Below the pieces are notes generated by a model that was not told the DNA's origin, made no database searches, and was given only the letters and a program-made list of their open reading frames with translations. 64,000 bases of DNA from Hymenobacter canadensis (GTDB lineage Bacteria > Bacteroidota > Bacteroidia > Cytophagales > Hymenobacteraceae), in NCBI RefSeq assembly GCF_027359925.1, contig NZ_CP114767.1:4390501-4454500 (forward strand). The letters are read 5' to 3'. Of this stretch, positions 54,242 through 62,409 are shown piece by piece; position 1 is the first letter of the stretch; the number at the start of each line of letters is the position of its first letter. Position numbers and translations under genes: made by a program.

Positions 54242-54733
54242 TACTGCCTGCCGGGAGCTTGTACTGGCAGGCTGACGTTTTGTGCTGGGTGTACTGCCGT
54301 TTGAACTTTATATACCGCCAATCTGGGCTTTGTGCTGATTTCAGGCGCGGTGGTGGCAGGCAAAGGCGTCGCGGATGATTTCCGCAATGCGCTGCAGGTC
54401 GGCTTCGGTAAGGGCCGAACCGGAAGGAAGGTACAACCCGCCGGTAAATAAACTGGCAATGACCTTACCGCCGAATATGCGCCCGCCGACAAAGAGCGGC
54501 CAAATTTGGCGGCTTCCAGAGCGGCCGGCTCCCGCTGCCCGGTGCTGCGCGCTTTCGGGTGCGGCCGTATCGCCCGGCTTCCTGTTGGCAGCAGTGCCTG
54601 AGAGAGAAGATTAAAATAGCGTTATAATAATATTAAAAGGAGATTAACATTATTATGATTCTGTTTTATTACTTCTATTTGGAAAATCATTGCTCCTCTT
54701 TTCTCCTCTCACCCTCTTTTTTCAGTACCTATT
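54242..54733. other. Region with aminotransferase gene remnant and AT-rich leader
   Basis: 492 bases without an intact gene. 54341-54535 is a remnant of a pglE-like aminotransferase. 54605-54733 is strikingly AT-rich and presumably carries the promoter of the DUF2147 gene, but no exact -33/-7 pair is seen. Confidence 0.7.
54341..54535 (-). pseudogene. Remnant of a DegT-type aminotransferase C-terminus
   Basis: On the minus strand the frame ending at 54341 reads GLYLPSGSALTEADLQRI followed by IRDAFACHHRA, nearly the same as the end of the intact gene at 56396. The first 80 bases of the two copies match almost fully. Further upstream they diverge, and a 2-base difference near 54502 shifts the frame. 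No start codon is present. It is a decayed partial duplicate. Confidence 0.85.
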
Positions 54734-55186
54734 ATGAAGCTGATCAAACAAAGCCTGCTCACTTTACTGCTTGTTGTGCTGACGGCGGCCGCCGCCCTGG
54801 CAGATAACCCCGACGCCGTACTGGGCGTGTGGAAAAACGGGGAAGGAACGGGTATGATTCAGATCTACAAAAGCGGCGACAAGTACTTCGGCCGTATTGT
54901 GTGGCTGAAAGTGCTCAACAACCCCGACGGCACGCCCCGCACCGACGTCAACAACCCCACCGAATCGGCCCGCACCAAGCCTTTGCGCGGCCTGGTGAAC
55001 ATGCGCGACTTCAAGTACGTTGGGGAAAATAAGTGGGAGGGCGGCCAGATCTACGACCCCAAAAACGGCAGCGACTATTCCTGCGAGATGGCCCTGACCG
55101 ACCCGAACACGCTGGAAGTGCGTGGCTACATCGGGGTGTCGCTCTTCGGCCGGACCGACGTGTGGAAGCGGCAGGTAAAGAAGTAG
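54734..55186 (+). CDS. DUF2147 family secreted protein
   Basis: 150 residues with a signal peptide ending near ALAD. The DUF2147 pattern is clear: GVWKNGEGTGMIQIYKSG, then YDPKNGSDYSCEMALTD and GVSLFGRTDVWKR. A lipocalin-like beta fold is inferred. Function unknown; acts in the envelope. The next gene starts 4 nt after its stop, so the two form an operon. Confidence 0.88.
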   Translation: MKLIKQSLLTLLLVVLTAAAALADNPDAVLGVWKNGEGTGMIQIYKSGDKYFGRIVWLKVLNNPDGTPRTDVNNPTESARTKPLRGLVNMRDFKYVGENKWEGGQIYDPKNGSDYSCEMALTDPNTLEVRGYIGVSLFGRTDVWKRQVKK

Positions 55187-55190
55187 CCTC

Positions 55191-56258
55191 ATGCAGCATC
55201 TCTCCCGTTTCCTGCTTCCCGGCGCCCTTCTGGCGCTGAGCACGGTGCTGGCCGCGCCGGCCTGGGCCCAGGACCTGCCCACCGCCCCCGCCGACTCGCT
55301 GGGGCTGGACGATTTCAGCAGCTTCGGCAATGCCGACGCCACCGCCAACCGCCCCTACGCCAGCCAGAAAGTACTGCTGCAAAGCCCCACCAAGCTGATT
55401 TCGGTGGGCTACGAGGCGCAGCTGCCCTTTGATCTGACGTCGATCGGCCCTTTGACAAATACTACCGGCGGTCCTCAAAAGGTTACCGAGCAGGTGGACC
55501 GCTTCGCAGGCCTGCGCCTGGGCTTTAATGCCCCGGTGATATCCAATTCCAGCCTGATTCTAAACCTGGGCCTCACGTACTGGAATACCGGCGTGCGGGT
55601 AGCCAACGCCGAGCGTATACCGCTGTTTCGGCGTCTGGAAGACGGGCTGCGCTCCACGGGTTTCAACGCCACGGTGTTTCGGCCGCTCAACGACAAGAAC
55701 TTCCTGCTGGTGCAGGGCAACGTCGACCTGAACGGTACCTACCGCAACTTCGACGCCATCAGCACCAAGGCCCTGACCTACAGCGGCACGGCCATCTACG
55801 GCTGGAAACCCAGCGAATCGTATATGTGGGGCCTGGGCCTGACGCGCACCTACCGGGCCGGGCAGCTGCTGCACATTCCGGTGGTGTACTACTTCCGCAC
55901 CTTCAACCCGAAGTGGGGCGTGGAGGCCATCTTCCCGGCCCGCGTGAACGTGCGGCGCAGCTTCGGGGCCAACTCGCTGCTCATGCTCGGCTACGAGCTG
56001 GAAGGCAACGCCTACTACCTAGGCCCCGTGAACGGCCAGGACGTGTACCTGCGGCGCGGCGAGTTGAAGCCGCGCATCACCTACGAGCGCCAGCTGGCGG
56101 GCTTCGTGTGGCTGTCGGCGCAGGCGGGTTTCCGCTACAACTACCGCTTCGATGCCTTCAGCAAGCAGAACCCCAGCGGCGACAACGACCCGCTGTATGA
56201 AAACGAGCTGGGCAACCCGTTGTACTTCAACCTGAGCCTCAACCTGGTTAGCCCCTGA
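55191..56258 (+). CDS. Outer-membrane beta-barrel protein (DUF6268-like)
   Basis: 355 residues. A signal peptide ends near AWAQ, and the rest alternates hydrophobic and polar residues with many aromatic strand ends, ending NLSLNLVSP-like, as in outer-membrane barrels. The pattern resembles DUF6268 proteins. It is 4 nt downstream of the DUF2147 gene. No ligand can be inferred. Confidence 0.7.
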   Translation: MQHLSRFLLPGALLALSTVLAAPAWAQDLPTAPADSLGLDDFSSFGNADATANRPYASQKVLLQSPTKLISVGYEAQLPFDLTSIGPLTNTTGGPQKVTEQVDRFAGLRLGFNAPVISNSSLILNLGLTYWNTGVRVANAERIPLFRRLEDGLRSTGFNATVFRPLNDKNFLLVQGNVDLNGTYRNFDAISTKALTYSGTAIYGWKPSESYMWGLGLTRTYRAGQLLHIPVVYYFRTFNPKWGVEAIFPARVNVRRSFGANSLLMLGYELEGNAYYLGPVNGQDVYLRRGELKPRITYERQLAGFVWLSAQAGFRYNYRFDAFSKQNPSGDNDPLYENELGNPLYFNLSLNLVSP

Positions 56259-56395
56259 CAGGTGGTGTGCTGGCCGGTCTGCCTTTTCCGGCGGCCGGGC
56301 TCCACTTTCCTGCTCAAAGCTGCTCCCGGGCCGCGCCTGCTGCAACAGGCGCGGCCCGTTTGCGTTTGGCGGCCACCGGCAGCGGGCAGGGGCTG

Positions 56396-57553
56396 TCAGG
56401 CGTGGTGGTGGCAGGCAAAGGCGTCGCGGATGGTTTCCGCAATGCGCTGCAGGTCGGCTTCGGTAAGGGCCGAGCCCGAAGGGAGGCATAAGCCGTGGGT
56501 AAATAAATCGGCACAAACCTCACCGCCGAACATGGGCACACCAGCAAAGAGCGGCTGCAGGTGCAGCGGCTTCCACAGCGGCCGGCTCTCGATGTTGCGG
56601 GCTTCCAGGTGCTGCCGCAGCAGCTCCGGCGTGACGGTGGTTTGGGTGGGGTCGAGTAGCACGCAGGTCAGCCAGCGGTTGGCGCGGCCTCCGGTGGGCT
56701 CGGCGGGCCCGAATGACAGGCCCGGCAGGTCGGCCAGATGCTTCTGGTACCAGCTGAATATCTCGCGGCGCTTTTTCACCCGGTCATCCAGCAGCCCCAT
56801 CTGGCCGCGCCCGATGCCGGCCAGCAGGTTGCTGAGGCGGTAGTTGTAGCCCAGCTCGGAGTGCTGGTAGTGCGGGGCATCGTCCTTGGCCTGGGTAGCC
56901 CAGAAGCGGGCCTTTTTGTCCCAGTCGGCGTTGTTGGTGACGAGGGCGCCGCCGCCGCTGGTGGTCAGGATCTTGTTGCCGTTGAAGGAGAAAACGCCCA
57001 CTGCCCCGAAGGTGCCCAGCGGCTGGCCGTCGTAGCGGGCGCCCAGGGCTTCGGCGGCATCTTCCAGTATCGGAATGTCAAATTCGGCAGCTATAGCCAG
57101 GATTTCGCGCAGCTGACACGGCATGCCATACAGGTGCACGATGATGAGGGCTTTGGGGCGGCGGCCCTGCCGGAGGCTGGCCTCGATGGCCTCGCGCAGC
57201 CGCTGCGGGCACAGGTTCCAGGTGGTGGCTTCGCTGTCGATGAACACCGGCGTGGCCCCGAGGTAGCTGATGGGGTTGGCGGTGGCCACAAACGTAAACG
57301 ATGGGCACAGCACCGTATCGCCGGGGCCGACGCCCAGCAGCCGCAGACCCAGGTGAATGGCGGCCGTGCCCGAGGTGAGGGCCACGCAGTGCGCCGCGCC
57401 CGTAAACTCGCAGATGTCGCGCTCAAATCCATCCAGGTTGGGGCCGGCCGGGGCCACCCAGTTGTCTTCGATGGCCTTGTGCAGGTAGTTCAGCTCGTGG
57501 CGGCCGAGGTGGGGCGGGGAAAGGTAAATTCGGTCGTAATCCTGGCTGCGCAT
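56396..57553 (-). CDS. DegT/DnrJ/EryC1/StrS aminotransferase (PglE/EpsN-like)
   Basis: 385 residues. Sugar aminotransferase with PLP lysine K194 in FSFNGNKILTTSGGG and the D165 of ILEDAAEALG. The GNKILTTSGGG motif is the PglE/EpsN type, which adds the 4-amino group of UDP-linked 4-keto-6-deoxy GlcNAc. The two genes upstream on the strand encode PglD-like and PglC-like proteins, completing the last steps to a lipid-linked diacetamido sugar. A PglF-like dehydratase is not in the window. A decayed copy of its 3' end lies at 54341. Confidence 0.9.
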   Translation of the reverse strand: MRSQDYDRIYLSPPHLGRHELNYLHKAIEDNWVAPAGPNLDGFERDICEFTGAAHCVALTSGTAAIHLGLRLLGVGPGDTVLCPSFTFVATANPISYLGATPVFIDSEATTWNLCPQRLREAIEASLRQGRRPKALIIVHLYGMPCQLREILAIAAEFDIPILEDAAEALGARYDGQPLGTFGAVGVFSFNGNKILTTSGGGALVTNNADWDKKARFWATQAKDDAPHYQHSELGYNYRLSNLLAGIGRGQMGLLDDRVKKRREIFSWYQKHLADLPGLSFGPAEPTGGRANRWLTCVLLDPTQTTVTPELLRQHLEARNIESRPLWKPLHLQPLFAGVPMFGGEVCADLFTHGLCLPSGSALTEADLQRIAETIRDAFACHHHA

Positions 57554-57682
57554 CGGAGAAAGTATAGCTCAGGCTCTGGCCTAAACTGTAAGCGGGGAAA
57601 CACGAAAACAGGGCCGGCAGGCCGCCATTCTCAGGTAGTGGAATAAGTGCCTGTAGCAGGAGGTAAACGGCAACGGGCGGGG

Positions 57683-58381
57683 TTATGCTACATGCTGTTT
57701 GATAATTTGAGCCGGCACGCCCACGGCCGTACAGTGGGCCGGCAGGTCGCGGATGGCTACGGCGCCCGCGCCCAGGATGGTGCCCGCCCCAATTTTTACC
57801 TGGTGGAGGACGGTGGCGTTGGTGCCGAGGTAGACGCCCGCGCCCAAGTGGGCTTCGCCGCCCACGTTGACGTGCGGCATCAGCGAGCAGCCATCTTCCA
57901 GCACGGCGTCGTGGCCGATGGTGCAGCCCAGGTTGAGCAGCACGTGGCGGCCCAGCGTGATGTCGCAGGTGAGAATGCAGCCCTGGCTGATGATGCAGCC
58001 GGCCCCGATCCGGAGCTGCTGGTACGGGGCGCACGCCACGCCGGGGTGAATAAGGGTGGGGAAGGAGAGGTTGGGGGATGTGAGGCGGGCTACTACGGCG
58101 GCCCGGCTGCTGCTGCTGCCCACGGCCACGGCCACGTGCAGCGGCCCGGGCGTGGCGTTGAGGTCGGCGGCGGTGCCGAGGTAGGGCAGGCCGTGCAGGG
58201 CGGTGGCGGCGGTGATGGGCGCGTCATCATAAAATCCCAGAACATGCCAGGTGGGCGCGGCGGCATTGATCTGGTGAACCAGCATCAGTACTTCGCGCCC
58301 CAGCCCGCCCGCGCCAAAAATAACGAGCGGGGCCAGCGGCGCAGCAGAAGCAGGGGAGGCAGAAACGGGCATGGCGTGCAT
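57683..58381 (-). CDS. Sugar O/N-acetyltransferase (PglD/NeuD type)
   Basis: 232 residues from the ATG at 58381, whose first base overlaps the TGA of the sugar-transferase gene (TGATG), so translation is coupled. N-terminal Rossmann-like part (VIFGAGGLGREVLMLVHQ) and a left-handed beta-helix of hexapeptide repeats (IGAGCIISQGCIL...IGAGTILGAGAVAI). In PglD-type enzymes the conserved H is in IGHDA, seen here. It would acetylate the 4-amino sugar using acetyl-CoA. Confidence 0.87.
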   Translation of the reverse strand: MHAMPVSASPASAAPLAPLVIFGAGGLGREVLMLVHQINAAAPTWHVLGFYDDAPITAATALHGLPYLGTAADLNATPGPLHVAVAVGSSSSRAAVVARLTSPNLSFPTLIHPGVACAPYQQLRIGAGCIISQGCILTCDITLGRHVLLNLGCTIGHDAVLEDGCSLMPHVNVGGEAHLGAGVYLGTNATVLHQVKIGAGTILGAGAVAIRDLPAHCTAVGVPAQIIKQHVA

Positions 58382-59010
58382 CAAACAGTAGAAGAGCCCC
58401 GGAAGGCTTCGGTGGTAGCCTGGCCGGCTGCCGTGATGCCGTGGGCCCCCAGCACGCGGCCTACGGTACGCAGCAGAATCCGCAGGTCGAGGCGCAGGCT
58501 GAGGTTATCGACGTACCAGACGTCGTAGAGAAATTTCTGTTCCCAGCTGATGGCGTTGCGCCCGTTTACTTGCGCCCAGCCCGTAATTCCGGGCCTCACC
58601 TCGTGGCGGCGGGCCTGCGTGGCGGAGTACAGCGGCAGGTACTCGGGCAGCAGCGGCCGGGGGCCGATCAGGCTAATGTGGCCGCGCAGCACGTTCCACA
58701 GCTGGGGCAGCTCATCGAGGCTAGTGGCGCGCACCCAGCGGCCCAGGCGCGGCAGGCGCGCGGCATCGGGCAGCAGCTGGCCGTGGGCGTCGCGGGTGGA
58801 GGTCATGGTCTGGAGCTTGTAGAGCGTGAACAGGTGCCCGTGCCGGCCCGGTCGCGCCTGCCGAAACAGCCACGGCCCGCCGTTCTGGACGGCCAGCGCC
58901 AGCGCCACGGGCAGCAGCAGCGGCAGTGCCAGCAGCAGCAGCGGTCCGGCCAGTGCTACATCCAGCAGGCGCTTGCCCCAGCGGCGGTACCAGGTAGCAG
59001 CGGTAGACAT
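58381..59010 (-). CDS. Initiating sugar-phosphate transferase (PglC type)
   Basis: 209 residues from the ATG at 59010. A monotopic phosphoglycosyl transferase of PglC size: one N-terminal membrane segment (KRLLDVALAGPLLLLALPLL), FTLYKLQTM, the DE pair in TSLDELPQLWNVLRG, and SLIGPRPLLPEYLPLY. It transfers a sugar phosphate from a UDP-sugar to undecaprenyl phosphate at the inner membrane. First gene of the three-gene sugar operon. Confidence 0.9.
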   Translation of the reverse strand: MSTAATWYRRWGKRLLDVALAGPLLLLALPLLLPVALALAVQNGGPWLFRQARPGRHGHLFTLYKLQTMTSTRDAHGQLLPDAARLPRLGRWVRATSLDELPQLWNVLRGHISLIGPRPLLPEYLPLYSATQARRHEVRPGITGWAQVNGRNAISWEQKFLYDVWYVDNLSLRLDLRILLRTVGRVLGAHGITAAGQATTEAFRGSSTV

Positions 59011-59160
59011 ACGCGGGCGGCGGTGGAAGTGGTTTGGGAAACGGCTCTGGTCGGGGCCGGCCACGGCTCAGCGCAGCTAACGAAAAAACGGCGGGGCCAA
59101 TGGCGGTTGCGACGCAAAAAATGCCGGCCGCTGCGGCGGCCGCATCCGCAAAGCTAGCAC

Positions 59161-59168
59161 TACATTTG
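59161..59168 (+). promoter_or_regulatory. -7 box of ispE, very close to the start codon
   Basis: TACATTTG ends 4 nt before the ATG at 59173, so the transcript should be leaderless or nearly so. No -33 TTTG is seen. Confidence 0.45.
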
Positions 59169-59172
59169 CGCC

Positions 59173-59994
59173 ATGCTCGTTTTTCCGAACGCCAAACTCA
59201 ACCTGGGCCTGTACATCACCAGCCAGCGGCCCGACGGCTTCCGCAACCTCGAATCGGTGTTTGTGCCGCTGCCGTGGGCCGATGCGCTGGAGGTGCTGCC
59301 CGCCCCGGCCGGCGCCGACACGGCCCTGACGCTCACCGGCCTGCCCATCCCCAGCGACCCGGCCACCAACCTCTGCGTGCGGGCCTACGAGCTGCTGCAG
59401 GCCGATTTCGACCTGCCGCCCGTGCAGCTGCACCTGCATAAGGTGGTGCCCATTGGGGCCGGGCTGGGCGGCGGCTCGGCCGATGCCGCGTTTGCGCTGC
59501 GGGCCCTCAACGAGCAATTTACGCTGAACCTGTCCGCCGAAACCCTGGAAAGCTACGCCCGCCGGCTGGGCTCCGACTGCGCCTTTTTTATTCGCAACAA
59601 ACCGGTTTTTGCCTACGAGAAAGGCGACGTATTTGAGCCCGTTTCGCTGGACCTGACCGGCATGGCCTGCCTGGTGGTGTACCCCGGCCTGCACATCAGC
59701 ACCGCCGAAGCGTACAGCCGCGTGCAGCCCCGCAACCCGCGCCACGACCTGCGCACGGCCCTCAGCCAGCCCCTCAACACATGGCGCGACACCGTCAGCA
59801 ACGACTTCGAGGACGCGTTGACGCCTTTTTATCCCGTTCTGGCTAACATCAAGCAGCAGCTTTATGACGCTGGTGCGGTGTACGCCAGTCTCTCCGGCTC
59901 CGGCTCGGCGGTGTACGGCCTGTTTCCGGGCCTGGAGCTGCCGCCGCAACTGGAGCTGCCGACGGAGTATCAGGTGTGGCGGGGGCGGCTGTAA
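59173..59994 (+). CDS. ispE: 4-diphosphocytidyl-2-C-methyl-D-erythritol kinase
   Basis: 273 residues. GHMP kinase of the MEP isoprenoid pathway; it phosphorylates the 2-hydroxyl of CDP-methylerythritol. The N-terminus carries the family start FPNAKLNLGLYI, the ATP-binding loop GAGLGGGSADAA and the C-terminal SGSGSAVYGLF block. Divergent to the sugar-transferase gene, and followed by a hairpin shared with other repeats. Confidence 0.95.
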   Translation: MLVFPNAKLNLGLYITSQRPDGFRNLESVFVPLPWADALEVLPAPAGADTALTLTGLPIPSDPATNLCVRAYELLQADFDLPPVQLHLHKVVPIGAGLGGGSADAAFALRALNEQFTLNLSAETLESYARRLGSDCAFFIRNKPVFAYEKGDVFEPVSLDLTGMACLVVYPGLHISTAEAYSRVQPRNPRHDLRTALSQPLNTWRDTVSNDFEDALTPFYPVLANIKQQLYDAGAVYASLSGSGSAVYGLFPGLELPPQLELPTEYQVWRGRL

Positions 59995-60000
59995 TACAGC

Positions 60001-60030
60001 AGTAGCGCGAACTACAAAGTTCGCGCTACT
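60001..60030. repeat. AGTAGCGCGAACT hairpin
   Basis: AGTAGCGCGAACT and AGTTCGCGCTACT form a perfect 13-bp stem around ACAA, 7 nt after the ispE stop. The same stem sequence abuts the pbpC stop at about 10309-10322. Confidence 0.75.
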
Positions 60031-60047
60031 ATCGTGCTACCGTCGGG

Positions 60048-60986
60048 CTACTTGCCCACCAACACCTCGGCGGCTTCAGCTTTACGCTGGCGGCGCTTCA
60101 TCCACTGGTCGAGGACGGGGTGGATGAGCACGCTGAGCAGGATGACCACGGTGCCCAGGTAGAAGCCGGTGGATAGCTTTTCCTGACCGAAGCCGGGGAT
60201 GCGCAGCGTGTACATGAGCACGGCCAGCAGAATGCCATACACCGGCTCCAGGTTGATGGTCAGGTTCACGACGAAGGCCGAAATGCGCTTCATCAGCTCT
60301 ACCGATGCGGAAAACGCATACACCGTGCACACGCCGGCCAGCAGCAGCAGCCACAGCCAGTCGAGGCCCTGCAGGCCCAGCTGCAGCCCCCGGCCGTCGG
60401 TGAAATAGTGGCTGTACACAGGCATAAACAGCACGATGCTCAGGCAGGCGCCGGTCATTTCATACAGCGTAAGCTGAAACGGCGTGTGGCGCTTCACCAA
60501 CTGGGAGTTGAGCACGCTGAACAGGGCCGACAGCCCCGCCGACACAATAGCCACCAGCAAGCCAGCCATCTGGTCCAGCTCGGCCTGCGACACCAAGTAC
60601 AGGCCTGCCATCGTGAGCAGGCCCAAACCCACTTCATACGGGCGCACCCGCCGCCACAGCACCAGCGGCTCCAGCAGCGAGGTCCACAGCGCCAGCGTGG
60701 CCAGCCCGGCCAGGCACACACTCACCGATGACAGGCGGGCGGCCAGGAAAAACGTAATCCAGTGGGCGGCCACCAGCACCCCGATGCCCAGCATCTTCAG
60801 CGCCTCGCGGCCGGCCACGTGCCAGGGCTGGCGGCGCGCCACCAGCAGCACCGCCAGCCCCGAGGCGGCCAGCAGCGTACGCCAGAACACCAGCTCCACC
60901 GGCGGCACCGATATCAGCTTGCCCAGAATGGCCGTAAAGCCCCAAAGCAGGACGATAAAATGCAGGCGGAGGTAGTCTTTCAGCAT
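60048..60986 (-). CDS. EamA/DMT-family transporter
   Basis: 312 residues with ten hydrophobic segments in two EamA halves. Drug/metabolite-transporter superfamily, inner membrane. The start LRLHFIVLLWGFTAILGKLI is typical. Substrate unknown, perhaps an amino acid or a metabolite. A perfect 30-bp inverted repeat separates it from the LptF/G-like gene upstream. Confidence 0.88.
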   Translation of the reverse strand: MLKDYLRLHFIVLLWGFTAILGKLISVPPVELVFWRTLLAASGLAVLLVARRQPWHVAGREALKMLGIGVLVAAHWITFFLAARLSSVSVCLAGLATLALWTSLLEPLVLWRRVRPYEVGLGLLTMAGLYLVSQAELDQMAGLLVAIVSAGLSALFSVLNSQLVKRHTPFQLTLYEMTGACLSIVLFMPVYSHYFTDGRGLQLGLQGLDWLWLLLLAGVCTVYAFSASVELMKRISAFVVNLTINLEPVYGILLAVLMYTLRIPGFGQEKLSTGFYLGTVVILLSVLIHPVLDQWMKRRQRKAEAAEVLVGK

Positions 60987-60987
60987 G

Positions 60988-61093
60988 GAGTAACTGAGTA
61001 AGGGAGTAGCTGAGTAAAATCGAGTAATTGAGCAGCTGAGTAAGCTTTTCCAGCAAGGAGTCCTTACTCAGCTACTCCCTTACTCAGTTACTC
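60988..61093. repeat. 30-bp perfect inverted repeat (GAGTAACTGAG units)
   Basis: Arms 60988-61017 and 61064-61093 are exact reverse complements around 46 nt. The arms are built of GAGTAACTGAGTAAGG-like units and start right at the eamA and lptF/G gene ends. Confidence 0.85.
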
Positions 61094-61094
61094 T

Positions 61095-62171
61095 TTAACG
61101 TGGCACCACGCGGTAGAGCACCAGCCCGATGCCGGTGAAAACGATGCTTGGAATCCAGGCGGCCAGCAGCGGCGAAAGGGAGCCGACCTGCGCGAAGTTG
61201 CGGCTCAGAATCACGAAGATGATGAACACAAAGGCCAGCACGAAGCCCAGCGCAATCTGCCCGCCCACGCCGGCGCGGCTCTTGCGGGCGCTCATAATCA
61301 CGCCGATGATGGTGAGGATGAAGATGGCGTAGGGGTAGGCGTACCGCTCGTATTTCTCACTCAGGTACACCTGCGTGTCGTCGGAGCCGCGGTCTATTTT
61401 CTGCTGAATGTAGCGGTTCAGTTCGGGCAGCGTCATGGTTTCGCTCAGGCGGTAGGTGCTGGCGAAGTCCTTGGGGAAGAGGTTGAGCGTGGTGTCGCGG
61501 GCCGGCAACGACAGCAGCACCTCCTTCTGGCCCCGGAACGTGCGCACCAGCTGCGGCGAGAGGCGCCAGGCCCGCTTGGTAGAGTCCCAGGTGATGGCCT
61601 CGGCCGTCATGCGGCGCTTGAGCAGCGTGCCCTCAATGGTTTCGAGCGCAAACTTGTAGCCGATGTTGTTGACGTTGTCGTAGCTTTCCATGAAGGCGTA
61701 GCTGCTGGGCCCGATCTTCATGTGCACGTCGCGCCCCTTGAAGCGGTAGGGATTCTTAACGTACTTGCGCTCAAACTCCACCCGCGTCTTGTTGGCGTAC
61801 GGAATGATCCAGCCGGTGAGGGCAACGGTGGCGACGCCCAGCACGAAGCTGCCCATCAGGTAGGGCACCAGCAGCCGCTTGAAGCTCACGCCCGACGACA
61901 GAATGGCCACGATTTCGGTACGCGCCGCCAGCTGCGCCGTCACGAACACCACCGCAATAAACACGGTGATGGGGGAGAGCAGGTTGGCGTAATACGGAAA
62001 CAGGTTCACGTAATACTCCGTGATGATCTGCCACGCGCCCAAGTTGTGCTGAATGAAATTGTCGTTCTTCTCTGTGAAGTCAATCACGCAAATCACCATC
62101 ACCAGCACCAGCACCGTGAAGAAGAAGGCCGTGAGGAATTTCTGGAGAATGTATTTATCGAGAATTCGCAT
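61095..62171 (-). CDS. LptF/LptG-family (YjgP/YjgQ) permease
   Basis: 358 residues. Six-helix permease of the LptB2FG lipopolysaccharide exporter: TM1 (FLTAFFFTVLVLVMVICVID), a beta-jellyroll periplasmic domain between TM3 and TM4 (about 130-270), and three C-terminal helices (IFILTIIGVIMSARKSRAGVGG). It extracts LPS from the inner membrane with its partners. tgt lies upstream on the same strand, a common Bacteroidota order. LptF and LptG cannot be told apart here. Confidence 0.9.
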   Translation of the reverse strand: MRILDKYILQKFLTAFFFTVLVLVMVICVIDFTEKNDNFIQHNLGAWQIITEYYVNLFPYYANLLSPITVFIAVVFVTAQLAARTEIVAILSSGVSFKRLLVPYLMGSFVLGVATVALTGWIIPYANKTRVEFERKYVKNPYRFKGRDVHMKIGPSSYAFMESYDNVNNIGYKFALETIEGTLLKRRMTAEAITWDSTKRAWRLSPQLVRTFRGQKEVLLSLPARDTTLNLFPKDFASTYRLSETMTLPELNRYIQQKIDRGSDDTQVYLSEKYERYAYPYAIFILTIIGVIMSARKSRAGVGGQIALGFVLAFVFIIFVILSRNFAQVGSLSPLLAAWIPSIVFTGIGLVLYRVVPR

Positions 62172-62172
62172 A

Positions 62173-62409
62173 AATCGCTGATTCGCGCTGATTAACCGTG
62201 ATTTAGCTGATTTTGGAAGTTGAAATATCGATTCGCAAAATCAGCGAAAATGCAGGAATCGACAAGGGCAGGAAGAAAGCTCGCTGTTGCAGTAATTCAA
62301 CTGTCAAAAGGTGAAAATCAGTGAAATCACGATTAATCAGCGCGAATCAGCGATTGTCGAAAGGTGGGAATCAGCGAAATCACGGTTAATCAGCGCGAAT
62401 CAGCGATTT
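62173..62409. repeat. AATCAGCG/GAATCAGCGATT repeat array between tgt and the LptF/G gene
   Basis: Units of GATTCGCGCTGATTAACCG (62173-62214) recur inverted as GAATCAGCG-ATT and ACGATTAATCAGCGCG at 62311-62358 and 62368-62409. The last unit ends within the tgt stop codon. Confidence 0.75.

Noticed and set aside
54238..54492. An 84-codon minus-strand frame over the aminotransferase remnant
   Set aside because: It is out of frame with the similarity to the intact aminotransferase, so it is a by-product of the decayed copy.
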